DNA of 64,000 nt from Ignavibacteria bacterium (lineage in GTDB: Bacteria; Bacteroidota; Ignavibacteria; Kapaibacteriales; UBA4661), in assembly GCA_014654705.1 (NCBI GenBank), contig JACVZY010000059.1, positions 62,001 through 126,000 on the forward strand. Reading direction: 5' to 3'. Both the position numbers and the translations under genes were made by a program. Shown piece by piece: positions 18,113 through 26,344 of the stretch (positions within the stretch are counted from its first letter, which is position 1; each line of letters starts with the position of its first letter). The notes beneath the pieces were generated by a model. The model made no database searches. It worked only from the letters and a program-made list of their open reading frames with translations, and was not told where the DNA came from.

Positions 18113-19721
18113 TGATTTCATTGTCAGGGATTGGCTTCGGAGCAGGGCTTCCAAGTACGGTGCGGATGCTCATTATCGGCAGCCCCATGCCCACAGCACC
18201 CAAGCCAAGCCCTGAAGCACTTACAGGACTCAACAATGGCAGCAAACCAAGCGGTGAGAATTGTACATCGGTATTGGCGGCAAGGTTTTCCCACCACGTT
18301 ACTTCGTGTGGAATGGCGCGGGGGGCAAAAGCCTGTGCGCCTGTGGCAGTGAGGCGGCGCTGGTGTTGTTCTTCGGCTTCTTTGGAGTAGATGAGATAAG
18401 GAATGGTGAAACCGACAATACCGCCGATAATTCCGGCAATAGCAGAAATTTGCAGCAGTGTTTCAACCTGAGCCGATTGACCGTTAAAAGATGCCTGAAT
18501 AGCAATATTATTCAAAAAATATCCCGGTAGAAAACCACCTAAACCACTGGCAAGATTGATAATCCGTCCCTGCAAAAAGGAAAAATCCTTCTCCTGTACC
18601 AAGAGGCTTCCCAGAAAATGTCCACCTATACTTGTTCCAATACTTATGCCAGCAATAATTGGCGTGGGGCTGCTAAATCGAACGGCGTTCAGGAATACCA
18701 ATGATGTCGCACTTAACGCATTAGAAGGTGTCGTTAAAACGATAGCATCACCACCTGTTAGTGTGGGCACCTTTCCAACTTCCGCACCAATCCATATTCC
18801 AGCCGCTGAACACGCAAGAACAGTCCCGCCGACAGAACGTGCCAAATCATTTGTAGCAAATGATGTAGGGAAAGTGAGGATTTGTGCCAGAACCCCAGCG
18901 TATAAGCCTGTTGAACTGAAAGATGTAATCAGATGTGATTGTGCTATACTGAGATTGAGAAAATGCGAGAGTGCCAAGCCAATACCTGCCTCAACGCCAC
19001 CCATGACTGTTCCTGCAAGAAGAAAATCGCCAACCTGTAGTGCTTGCGGCACAGTCAGTAAATATATCGCCCATCCATGCACAGTTCCTTGGAGTAAGCC
19101 ATTTCCCCACATTATTGCACTGGAGCGATTGTACCACGGCTGATTTGCAGCCCAAATGTGCGCACCTGTCGCAGCAAGTGTCGGTATCCACCAAATATTA
19201 GATTGTCCTCGCAAGGGACTACTACTTTGACTTGCAGAAAAAGCGTCAACGCCAATACCACTAACTAAGCCCCATCCAAATGTCCCTGCGCCAAGCGTCC
19301 AATCTTCCCACACAGCAGTCCGCTCTTCGTTGCCCCACATAGCAAAACTACGGAGTGCATCCGATGTTTCGTAGCGAATGCGCGAGACTTCCTGCATTGT
19401 GAGCGGCTTACGTTCGCGTTCTACTTTGCCGTCCACGATGTGCGTGGCTTCCAGTGTGAAGGCGGTATCGCCCGCTTGAAACAAGCGTGCTTCGTGGAGA
19501 TAGGGATACGAGCGGAGAATGGCAAATTGCTTCTCAAACTCCCACGTTAGGCGCATGAGCTTGCCGCTGTAGTCGAAGGAGACTTGCTGCTGCTGAGACA
19601 GCGCGGGAAAAGCAGTTGCTGTGCCCGTTGTGGCAGGCTCTTGGGCAACGATAGGAAATGCTAGAATACTATTACAAAGAAGTGCCAGAAGCGCTACGGC
19701 AAGGCGACGGTGCATACTCAC
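18099..19721 (-). CDS. Secreted/membrane protein of unknown function, paralogue B
   Basis: The 540-residue product has a signal peptide (AVALLALLCNSILAFPIVAQ) and the same plan as the gene downstream. The charged N-terminal domain reads FDYSGKLMRLTWEFEKQFAI then YPYLHEARLFQAGDTAFTLE, matching FDKEGKLWIITEDMERQFNF then YRNVIDARLFQLPDSSFVLE in paralogue A. The glycine-rich hydrophobic half includes IWWIPTLAATGAHIWAANQP (paralogue A: FGGGAIWAVSQPWFTRSSAQ) and YNRSSAIMWGNGLLQGTVHG. The C-termini share DVQFSPLGL and a closing IRTVLG/VRTQLG. I recognise no family for either. It follows asnB by 92 bp on the same strand. Confidence 0.7.
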   Translation of the reverse strand: MSMHRRLAVALLALLCNSILAFPIVAQEPATTGTATAFPALSQQQQVSFDYSGKLMRLTWEFEKQFAILRSYPYLHEARLFQAGDTAFTLEATHIVDGKVERERKPLTMQEVSRIRYETSDALRSFAMWGNEERTAVWEDWTLGAGTFGWGLVSGIGVDAFSASQSSSPLRGQSNIWWIPTLAATGAHIWAANQPWYNRSSAIMWGNGLLQGTVHGWAIYLLTVPQALQVGDFLLAGTVMGGVEAGIGLALSHFLNLSIAQSHLITSFSSTGLYAGVLAQILTFPTSFATNDLARSVGGTVLACSAAGIWIGAEVGKVPTLTGGDAIVLTTPSNALSATSLVFLNAVRFSSPTPIIAGISIGTSIGGHFLGSLLVQEKDFSFLQGRIINLASGLGGFLPGYFLNNIAIQASFNGQSAQVETLLQISAIAGIIGGIVGFTIPYLIYSKEAEEQHQRRLTATGAQAFAPRAIPHEVTWWENLAANTDVQFSPLGLLPLLSPVSASGLGLGAVGMGLPIMSIRTVLGSPAPKPIPDNEINEQR

Positions 19722-19813
19722 TCCTCAAAGGTTACGGATAAAAATGGAGATAAAGCCATACAAAATGATTTCATTCAAACTTCTTCGCGGCAGCATCACA
19801 ACCACAACGCAAT

Positions 19814-21742
19814 TTAACCAATAAATTGCTTATGCCATAGCGCAAGATTGAGCAAGGTGTAGAGCGATTTGCCGTCATTGCGTTTACCGCTTGCATGGCG
19901 CTGCATCACACTTTCGAGTGCCTTTCGGTCAAAAATACTGTCCTTGACGAGGCGGGACGACAGCACTTCGCTTTCCCAATAGCTTTTGAGCGGTTTGCGG
20001 AACCATTCGTTGACGGGCGCTACAAATCCTTGCTTAGGGCGATAGATAATGTCGTGCGGCAGTAAATTTTTTACCGCGCATTTGAGTAAATGCTTGGTTT
20101 CGCCACCCTCGTGCGCCAAACGCGGCACTTTGACGCTTTCGGGTATCATCATTGTGTACTCTACCAGGCGGTGGTCAAGAAAGGGAACACGAGCTTCTAA
20201 GCCATGAGCCATTGTAACTTTGTCAATACGCATGAGCAATAATTCCGGTAAACGATGGCGAAACTCAAAATATGCCATTTGCGCTAAGAAATCCGCATCT
20301 GGCTTACGGTCGTGCAGGTCAGATTGGATAAGCCCTGCAAGGCTATCGGAACTTTCGTATAAATGGCGAAATCTCCTCGTAAAAAGGCGCTCCTGCAAGG
20401 TAGCAACGACATCTACACCGCCGCCCCGATAGAGCGAAACGCCGCGCCGTGAGCCGCGCCGGAGATAATCCAATGCCAAAAATTGTCCTTGCGAGGCAAA
20501 AAGCGGCTTTGCCATAGCATAACTCAAAGAGCGCACCGCCTCTGGCATAGCAGCATACCATTTCCACCACGAGCGGTAAAATCGCATCTCGCGGTGCATC
20601 CAGCCATAGCCCGCAAACTGCTCATCACTGCCCTCGCCTCCTTGAACAACGATTGTCCCGCTTTGGCGAACAAGTTTGCTCACAAAATGAAGCGGTATGC
20701 ACGTTGGGTCGCCATTTGGCTCGTCCTCGTGCCACGCCAAGCGTTCCATCACGTCGAGCGCGTCGGTGTGATCAATCTGGACTTCGTGATGATTTGTCTT
20801 AAAAATACCTGCTACTCGCCGTGCATAGTGCATTTCGTTGTACTTTTCAAGTTCTTTGAATCCTACCGAGAACGTATCCACCGGACGATTCATCAATTCC
20901 GCCATCAGTGCCACGTTCAGACTGGAATCTATGCCGCCGCTCAGAAACACGCCAAAGGGAACATCACTCATCATGCGGTCTTTTACCGATTGCCGGAGAA
21001 GGCGTATAATTTCTTGCTCAATGTCGCTCTGGGAGGCTCTGTTTTCGCAGTTTGCCTGCATCGGGTTCCAGTATTCTTCCGTATGCAAGTCACCGTTGCT
21101 CGTAAGACGCAAATAATGACCGGGTGCAAGTTTGTGAATGCCCTCAAAGAGCGTCGTAGCGCCTGTCATGGAGTATGTCAGGTAATTCGGCAGTTCTGCT
21201 ATATTCATCGAAGCGCTTATTTGCTCATGCTGAAGCATGGACTTAATTTCCGAGCCAAAGAGAAAGCGCCCACCCTGAAGTGTGTAATAAAGCGGCTTAA
21301 TGCCAATGCGGTCGCGGGCGCAGAAAAGCTCATGTGTGTGGTCGTCCCAAATAGCTAGTCCCCACATCCCGACCATTTTCCGAAGCACCTCTGCACCCCA
21401 TTCGGCAAAGCCGTAGAGAATCGTTTCGGTGTCGCTTTGGGAGCGGTATTGATAACCTTTTGCTTCGAGTTCGCTGCGGAGCGCACGGTGATTGTAGATT
21501 TCGCCATTGAATACAATCGTAAAACGCCCGTCGGGAGTGGTCATCGGCTGGTGTCCGTTAGCAGACAAATCAATAATGGCGAGACGGCGAAAGGCAAAAC
21601 CTGCTTTACGATTGGGCGACATCCACTGCCCGTCATCATCGGGACCACGGTGAGCAATGGTATCGCTCATCCGTTTGAGAAGTGCTTCGCTGATTGTTGG
21701 TTGGGAGGCTGAATACTCGACGATTCCTGCTATTCCACACAT
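19814..21742 (-). CDS. asnB: Asparagine synthase (glutamine-hydrolysing)
   Basis: AsnB makes asparagine from aspartate, ATP and glutamine. The 642-residue product has the class II glutamine amidotransferase domain first, with the catalytic Cys2 in MCGIAGIVEY, HRGPDDDGQW, and the NGEIYNHRALR segment. The synthetase domain follows from about residue 220 with the ATP-pyrophosphatase loop FLSGGIDSSLNVAL near residue 265 and LEARVPFLDHRLVEY further on. It is longer than E. coli AsnB (554) and nearer to Bacillus AsnO-type proteins, some of which act on cell-surface polymers. No such cluster surrounds it here, so general asparagine synthesis is the default reading. Two tall hairpins lie in its upstream region. 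Confidence 0.94.
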   Translation of the reverse strand: MCGIAGIVEYSASQPTISEALLKRMSDTIAHRGPDDDGQWMSPNRKAGFAFRRLAIIDLSANGHQPMTTPDGRFTIVFNGEIYNHRALRSELEAKGYQYRSQSDTETILYGFAEWGAEVLRKMVGMWGLAIWDDHTHELFCARDRIGIKPLYYTLQGGRFLFGSEIKSMLQHEQISASMNIAELPNYLTYSMTGATTLFEGIHKLAPGHYLRLTSNGDLHTEEYWNPMQANCENRASQSDIEQEIIRLLRQSVKDRMMSDVPFGVFLSGGIDSSLNVALMAELMNRPVDTFSVGFKELEKYNEMHYARRVAGIFKTNHHEVQIDHTDALDVMERLAWHEDEPNGDPTCIPLHFVSKLVRQSGTIVVQGGEGSDEQFAGYGWMHREMRFYRSWWKWYAAMPEAVRSLSYAMAKPLFASQGQFLALDYLRRGSRRGVSLYRGGGVDVVATLQERLFTRRFRHLYESSDSLAGLIQSDLHDRKPDADFLAQMAYFEFRHRLPELLLMRIDKVTMAHGLEARVPFLDHRLVEYTMMIPESVKVPRLAHEGGETKHLLKCAVKNLLPHDIIYRPKQGFVAPVNEWFRKPLKSYWESEVLSSRLVKDSIFDRKALESVMQRHASGKRNDGKSLYTLLNLALWHKQFIG

Positions 21743-21791
21743 AAAATGGGGGATTGGTGAGGAAGGAAATTTTTTCTAAAATAACCATAGA

Positions 21792-21842
21792 AAATCAAAG
21801 GCGCAAAAGCCTTTCTATTTCGTGCTTTTGCGCCTTTGATTT
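21792..21842 (-). terminator. 19-bp perfect stem-loop upstream of asnB
   Basis: Arms 21792-21810 and 21824-21842 are perfectly complementary over 19 bp, with a 13-base loop. On the minus strand a TTTTCTATGGTTATTTT stretch follows, which is terminator-like. It sits 50 bp before asnB, so it could end tRNA read-through or attenuate asnB. Confidence 0.7.
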
Positions 21843-21846
21843 GAAA

Positions 21847-21889
21847 TGAGTCTGTCTATTCGGATTTGTAACCGGAATAGACAGACTCA
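21847..21889 (-). repeat. 15-bp perfect stem-loop upstream of asnB
   Basis: Arms 21847-21861 and 21875-21889 (TGAGTCTGTCTATTC and its complement) form a 15-bp perfect stem with a 13-base loop. It is immediately next to the 19-bp hairpin, and its sequence is unrelated. No T-run follows it in either direction. Confidence 0.65.
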
Positions 21890-21935
21890 AATGGAAGTAT
21901 CCTTGTTTGTGCCGGTACTATTGCCAGTATAAAAG

Positions 21936-21972
21936 AAAAGCCGCTCAGAATATAAGATTCTAAGCGGCTTTT
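21936..21972 (-). terminator. Terminator of the initiator tRNA gene
   Basis: AAAAGCCGCTCAGAAT (21936-21951) pairs with ATTCTAAGCGGCTTTT (21957-21972) with one mismatch. On the minus strand the second arm ends CTTTTCTTTT, a good T-run, 14 bp after the tRNA 3' end. Confidence 0.88.
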
Positions 21973-21985
21973 AAGACTTTGTTTG

Positions 21986-22058
<73 letters not shown>

Positions 22059-22136
22059 GTTTTGAATAGAATGTCAATTTACTGCTTTTAATGGTAGTAT
22101 CCAAATTATTTCTTTTGATTGCAGGAAGCGCGGTGT

Positions 22137-22152
22137 CAGAAAGCGCTTTCTG
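22137..22152. promoter_or_regulatory. 16-bp perfect palindrome upstream of pruA
   Basis: CAGAAAGCGCTTTCTG is its own complement over all 16 bases. It lies 110 bp before the pruA start and 79 bp beyond the 5' end of the divergent tRNA gene, a position that suits an operator. Confidence 0.45.
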
Positions 22153-22261
22153 TCTTGCCTTTCGCCCCTGGCGAAACTCGCAGTTGGATGTTCCCCGAAT
22201 TTCTGGTAGTTTTGTATCAAATCACAGTGTCCATGTTTTCCTCACTTTTTGGTACTTTTTT

Positions 22262-23815
22262 ATGAGCCGTCCGCCGTATAAACCCGAAGCATACTTGAAT
22301 TTTGCTGACCCTGCCATCGCTGCCCAACAAAAAGCCGCATTGGATAAGGTTCGCTCTCAGTTTGGGAAGGAATACCCGAACTTTATTGGTGGCAAAGAAG
22401 TAGTTACTGCGCAAAAACTGACTTCGCTGAATCCGTCCAATCTTAGCGAGACCATCGGCACGTTCCAGCTTTCATCGAAAGCAGAAGCAGAAGAAGCGTT
22501 GAACGCTGCATGGACGGCGTTTGAGTCGTGGAAAAAGGTTGGTGCTGCCGAGCGTGCTGAATATCTCTTCAAAGCTGCCGATGTGATTCGCAAGCGTCGC
22601 CTTGAAATCAATGCATGGATGATTTCCGAAGCCGGAAAAAACTTTTTGGAAGCCGACGCAGACACGTGCGAAGGAATTGACTTTTTGGAGTTTTACGGAC
22701 GTGAGGCGCTTCGTTATGCCCAAAAGCAGCCATTAACCGCCATTGAAGGCGAAGATAATTCGTATTTTTATATTCCTCTGGGCGCAGGCTTTGTGGTTAC
22801 GCCGTGGAATTTTCCCTTTGCTATTTTGGTCGGAACAGCTGCCGCGCCTATTGTGGCGGGCAACACGGTTGTGCTGAAGCCGGCTGCGGAAACGCCCATG
22901 ATGGGCTGGCTTTTTGCGGATATTATGCGTGAAGTAGGCTTACCACCGGGTGTACTGAACTTCCTTTCTGCCGATCCGCTCGAAGTAGGTGATTTTCTTG
23001 TGCAGCACCCTAAAACTCGCTTCATTACGTTCACCGGTTCCATGCAAATCGGTCTTCGCATCAATGAACTTGCCGCAAAAGCGCAGCCGGGGCAGCTCTG
23101 GATGAAGCGCGTTGTTGCAGAAATGGGTGGCAAAGATGCGACGATTGTTGCTGATGATGCTGATATTGACGCGGCGGTAAAAGGCACGGTTGCTGCGGCA
23201 TTTGGCTTCCAAGGGCAAAAATGCTCGGCGTGTTCGCGCGTGATTGTAGATGAAAAAATCCATGCAGAATTTGTCGAAAAACTTGTGGCTGCCACAAAGG
23301 CGCTTACCATCGGCGACGCAAAGGACGATGCTATTGCAGGACCGGTCTGCTCGCTCAAGTCTGAAACCAAAATTTTGGAGTACATCGAAATCGGCAAAGG
23401 CGAAGGTAAATTGCTTACCGGTGGTAAGAAAGTAGCGGATTTGAACGGCTACTACATTGAACCAACAATTTTTGACGACGTACAGCCCACAGCCCGCATA
23501 GCACAAGAAGAAATCTTCGGTCCCGTGCTGGCAGTTATCAAAGCCAAAAACTACGACCATGCGCTTGAAATTGCGAATGGAACAAAGTTTGGCTTGACCG
23601 GTGCGGTGTTTAGCAAAAGCGAAGAGCGTTTGGAACGTGCGCGCAATGAGTTTTTTGTGGGTAATTTGTACCTGAATCGCAAGTGCACAGGCGCTCTTGT
23701 GGATGTACACCCTTTCGGTGGCTTTAATATGAGCGGCACAGATTCCAAAGCCGGAAGCCGTGATTATATGCTGCTCTTTATGCAAGGGAAAAGCGTAACG
23801 AAGAAAATCTCGTAA
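22262..23815 (+). CDS. pruA: L-glutamate gamma-semialdehyde (P5C) dehydrogenase
   Basis: This NAD-linked aldehyde dehydrogenase converts glutamate semialdehyde from proline breakdown to glutamate. From the ATG at 22262 it has 517 residues, matching Bacillus RocA-type enzymes (about 515). The catalytic Cys321 is in GFQGQKCSACSR and the general-base Glu287 in VVAEMGGKDA. The cofactor region VTPWNFPFAI, and the closing VDVHPFGGFNMSGTDSKAGS, are diagnostic of P5C dehydrogenases. The frame stays open upstream to 22091, but that part (57 residues with hydrophobic, non-family sequence) is rejected. No proline dehydrogenase gene is seen here, so this is the separate rather than the fused (PutA) form. 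It ends at a strong terminator. Confidence 0.95.
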   Translation: MSRPPYKPEAYLNFADPAIAAQQKAALDKVRSQFGKEYPNFIGGKEVVTAQKLTSLNPSNLSETIGTFQLSSKAEAEEALNAAWTAFESWKKVGAAERAEYLFKAADVIRKRRLEINAWMISEAGKNFLEADADTCEGIDFLEFYGREALRYAQKQPLTAIEGEDNSYFYIPLGAGFVVTPWNFPFAILVGTAAAPIVAGNTVVLKPAAETPMMGWLFADIMREVGLPPGVLNFLSADPLEVGDFLVQHPKTRFITFTGSMQIGLRINELAAKAQPGQLWMKRVVAEMGGKDATIVADDADIDAAVKGTVAAAFGFQGQKCSACSRVIVDEKIHAEFVEKLVAATKALTIGDAKDDAIAGPVCSLKSETKILEYIEIGKGEGKLLTGGKKVADLNGYYIEPTIFDDVQPTARIAQEEIFGPVLAVIKAKNYDHALEIANGTKFGLTGAVFSKSEERLERARNEFFVGNLYLNRKCTGALVDVHPFGGFNMSGTDSKAGSRDYMLLFMQGKSVTKKIS

Positions 23816-23838
23816 GCGATTATCTGGTTTTTTGCTGC

Positions 23839-23881
23839 AACGTGTAGTTCATTCTGAAGATGAGCTACACGTTTTTTTTTG
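23839..23881 (+). terminator. Rho-independent terminator of pruA
   Basis: The arms starting AACGTGTAG (23839) and ending CTACACGTT (23873) extend to about 14 pairs with one G-T wobble, and are followed by a nine-T run. Nothing else is recognised in the 312 bp between pruA and leuA; I found no leucine-rich leader peptide. Confidence 0.93.
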
Positions 23882-24127
23882 AGTTTTTATGAATTTTCGA
23901 TGAATCTCAGATGAAGAAATGAGGTGTTTCGTGTCGATAACATTCGCACCATTGACTTTGAAGCGTAAAGTTTGTATATTCTTTTTCGTACTTATTGTGT
24001 GAGCACTCAACCTTTCGATTTTCAAACCATTACTTAAATGGCAGTCGAAACACAATATAAATCTCAAGCGCGTAGCGAATTCAGAGAACGTTATGCTGTT
24101 TATTTTTCACAGTTTAGAGAGTTGTGT

Positions 24128-25774
24128 ATGAACATTGTCCTGAATGATGTCAATGCCGACGATAAGGTGTTGATATTTGATACTACGCTCCGCGACGGCG
24201 AACAGTCGCCCGGAGCATCAATGACGAGCGTTGAAAAACTCGAAATTGCCCGCCAGTTAGCAGTACTGGGAGTGGATGTAATCGAAGCTGGCTTTCCGGC
24301 TGCCTCGCCGGATGATTTAGAAGCTGTACGCCGTATTGCTATTGAGGTTGGTAATCCGGCTCCGGGTGAGCAGATTACTTTGCATACGCCTGTTATTGCG
24401 GGCTTAGCGCGGGCAACAAAGGGTGATATTGACAAGTGCTGGCAGGCAGTTCGCCATGCCGCAAAGCCGCGTATTCACACGTTTCTAGCCACAAGTGATA
24501 TTCACTTGCAATACAAACTGATGATGACCCGCGAGCAAGTTCTGGCAAAGGTGAGCGAAATGGTCAGCTATGCCGTGCAGCACTTTACCAATGCGGGAAT
24601 CAAGCCGGATGTGGAGTTTTCGCCTGAAGATGCCGGGCGTTCGGACAAAGAATTTTTGGTTCACGTCCTGAAAGCTGCTATTGAAGCGGGTGCTACGACG
24701 CTCAACATTCCCGATACGGTCGGGTACTGCACTCCCGAAGAATACGGTTTTCTTATTGCCTATCTTCGCGAAGAAACGCCTGGCGCGAAAAACGTCATTT
24801 TTTCTACGCACTGCCACAATGATTTGGGTTTAGCGACCGCCAACACGCTTGCAGGCGTTCGTAATGGCGCACGGCAGGTGGAAGTGACTATTAACGGCAT
24901 CGGAGAACGTGCCGGAAACACGTCGTTGGAAGAAGTGGTCATGGCTATTCAAACGCGCTCACCGCAGTATGGCGTGTTTACTGGTGTCAATACGCAGCAT
25001 ATCGCTCGCACGTCGCAGATGGTTTCGCACTACACAGGCTTGAATATTCAGTTCAACAAAGCTATTGTGGGCGCGAATGCGTTTGCCCACGAAGCAGGAA
25101 TCCATCAAGACGGAATGCTGAAAAATTGGCAAACCTACGAAATTATGAAGCCGGAAACGGTCGGCTGGACAGCTTCTCGTCTGGTCTTGGGTAAACACTC
25201 CGGTCGTCATGCGTTCAAAATGCGCTTGAAGGAAATGGGCTATCCGCTCCATGACGAAGAACTTGATAAAGCCTTTGCCCGCTTTAAGCAGCTTGCCGAT
25301 AAGAAGAAAACCATTACCGATGCGGACTTGGAGGCTATTGTGTCCGATGAACTTTATCAGCCACGCGAATTCTTCACGTTGGAAGATATGCAGGTGATTT
25401 GTGGCAAAACAGGTATGCCGACGGCTACGGTTTGTCTGCGCGATATGGCAGGGCGAAAAACGACCGTCGCGGCTCTTGGCTCTGGTCCTATTGATGCGGC
25501 GTTTAAGGCGATTGACGATATTATCAAAACGCCGTGTAATCTGCTTGAGTTCGCTGTTCACGCTATCACCGAAGGTATGGATGCTTTGGGCGAAGTAACG
25601 GTGCGCCTAGAAACGCTGGAAGAAAATCCACGTACTTTCGGCGGACACGGTGCAGACCTTGATATTATCGTTGCTTCGGCAAAAGCATATTTGTCCGCTA
25701 TCAACCGAATGCTTGCCGCGCATGGCACGAATAAGCAAGATGTTACGTCCGCCCTCGAACTCAAAGCTGCTTAA
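24128..25774 (+). CDS. leuA: 2-isopropylmalate synthase
   Basis: LeuA condenses acetyl-CoA with 2-oxoisovalerate, the committed and usually leucine-inhibited step of leucine synthesis. From the ATG at 24128 it has 548 residues. The HMGL-like TIM barrel opens with [16 protein letters not shown] and contains the metal-binding [16 protein letters not shown] and the [18 protein letters not shown] segment. The linker shows [14 protein letters not shown] and [20 protein letters not shown]. The C-terminal regulatory LeuA dimer domain (about residues 430-540, with [20 protein letters not shown]) is complete, so feedback control is expected. A 30-residue in-frame upstream extension to 24038 looks unlike the family. 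It stands apart from leuB, leuC and leuD, which are on the other strand. Confidence 0.96.
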   Translation: MNIVLNDVNADDKVLIFDTTLRDGEQSPGASMTSVEKLEIARQLAVLGVDVIEAGFPAASPDDLEAVRRIAIEVGNPAPGEQITLHTPVIAGLARATKGDIDKCWQAVRHAAKPRIHTFLATSDIHLQYKLMMTREQVLAKVSEMVSYAVQHFTNAGIKPDVEFSPEDAGRSDKEFLVHVLKAAIEAGATTLNIPDTVGYCTPEEYGFLIAYLREETPGAKNVIFSTHCHNDLGLATANTLAGVRNGARQVEVTINGIGERAGNTSLEEVVMAIQTRSPQYGVFTGVNTQHIARTSQMVSHYTGLNIQFNKAIVGANAFAHEAGIHQDGMLKNWQTYEIMKPETVGWTASRLVLGKHSGRHAFKMRLKEMGYPLHDEELDKAFARFKQLADKKKTITDADLEAIVSDELYQPREFFTLEDMQVICGKTGMPTATVCLRDMAGRKTTVAALGSGPIDAAFKAIDDIIKTPCNLLEFAVHAITEGMDALGEVTVRLETLEENPRTFGGHGADLDIIVASAKAYLSAINRMLAAHGTNKQDVTSALELKAA

Positions 25775-25805
25775 GAGGCACTGAAATTTTTTCTTTCGCG
25801 TCCTT

Positions 25806-25871
25806 ACTGTGAGCAAGACTCTTACCATTTTCACCATTCTGACCATTTCGGTCTTGCTCACGGTATTTTTT
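25806..25871 (+). terminator. Stem-loop with T-run after leuA, overlapping the next ORF start
   Basis: ACTGTGAGCAAGAC (25806-25819) pairs with GTCTTGCTCACGGT (25851-25864) over 14 positions with one wobble, and six T residues follow at 25866-25871. The 31-base loop is built of three ACCATT-type units with a 9-base period. It fits a leuA terminator, although the loop is long. Confidence 0.55.
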
Positions 25872-26105
25872 ACTGTCCACGAATCCCTTCCGCGCCTAGT
25901 GCGCAGTCTGACTTCACTGTTGCTTATGCCAGTAGCGATTGCCTCCGGCATCAGTCGTTACGCGAGTCTTGGCATACCAGTCTATGACTCAATTGGAATT
26001 GTTTGTGTTGTAAATTTGATTGGCGTTATTATTGCCTTTAGCCTTGTTCGGCTTGTTATTCTGAGGTGGAAAACCCGAAAATTGAGAGAGAGTTTGATGC
26101 GCTAG
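25809..26105 (+). CDS. Small hydrophobic membrane protein (uncertain gene)
   Basis: This would be a 98-residue protein starting at a GTG, with hydrophobic stretches TIFTILTISVLLTVFFTV, SLTSLLLMPVAIASGIS and SIGIVCVVNLIGVIIAFSLV followed by a basic tail RWKTRKLRESLMR. The composition is convincing for a two- or three-segment membrane protein with an inward basic tail. I know no family. Against it, the GTG start and the first 17 codons lie inside a strong stem-loop that could be the leuA terminator. It may be a gene translated at low level or a chance frame. Confidence 0.45.
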   Translation: MSKTLTIFTILTISVLLTVFFTVHESLPRLVRSLTSLLLMPVAIASGISRYASLGIPVYDSIGIVCVVNLIGVIIAFSLVRLVILRWKTRKLRESLMR

Positions 26106-26344
26106 AGTTGTTATCACTACCCCGAACAATCGCTATCTCGGTTATCACATTGTTGCGCTAAGTGCGTTGTTATGCTTTTTGTGTGTTCGTAGTTCTATTT
26201 TATCATCTTCTACCTTTCTGTGACGCTTATCTGGAGTTGCGTGCTTATGCGGCTTCAACAGGCTTTTCAATCCATTGTGTGTTCACCCAAATTTTTTTTG
26301 GTAGCAGTTTTTCACGTGGCTGCGCCAAACCAAGGAGCTTTTTT

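Noticed and set aside
22091-22261. 57-residue N-terminal extension of the P5C dehydrogenase
   Set aside because: Enzymes of this type start near MSRPPYKPEAY; the extension is hydrophobic, unlike the family, and covers the palindrome and promoter region.
24038-24127. 30-residue N-terminal extension of LeuA or a leucine leader peptide
   Set aside because: It has only two Leu codons and no run of them, and LeuA proteins start shortly before [10 protein letters not shown], as the 24128 start gives.
26162-26344. 61-residue extension before the amylase
   Set aside because: It would place the signal peptide internally; the ATG at 26345 puts it at the N-terminus.
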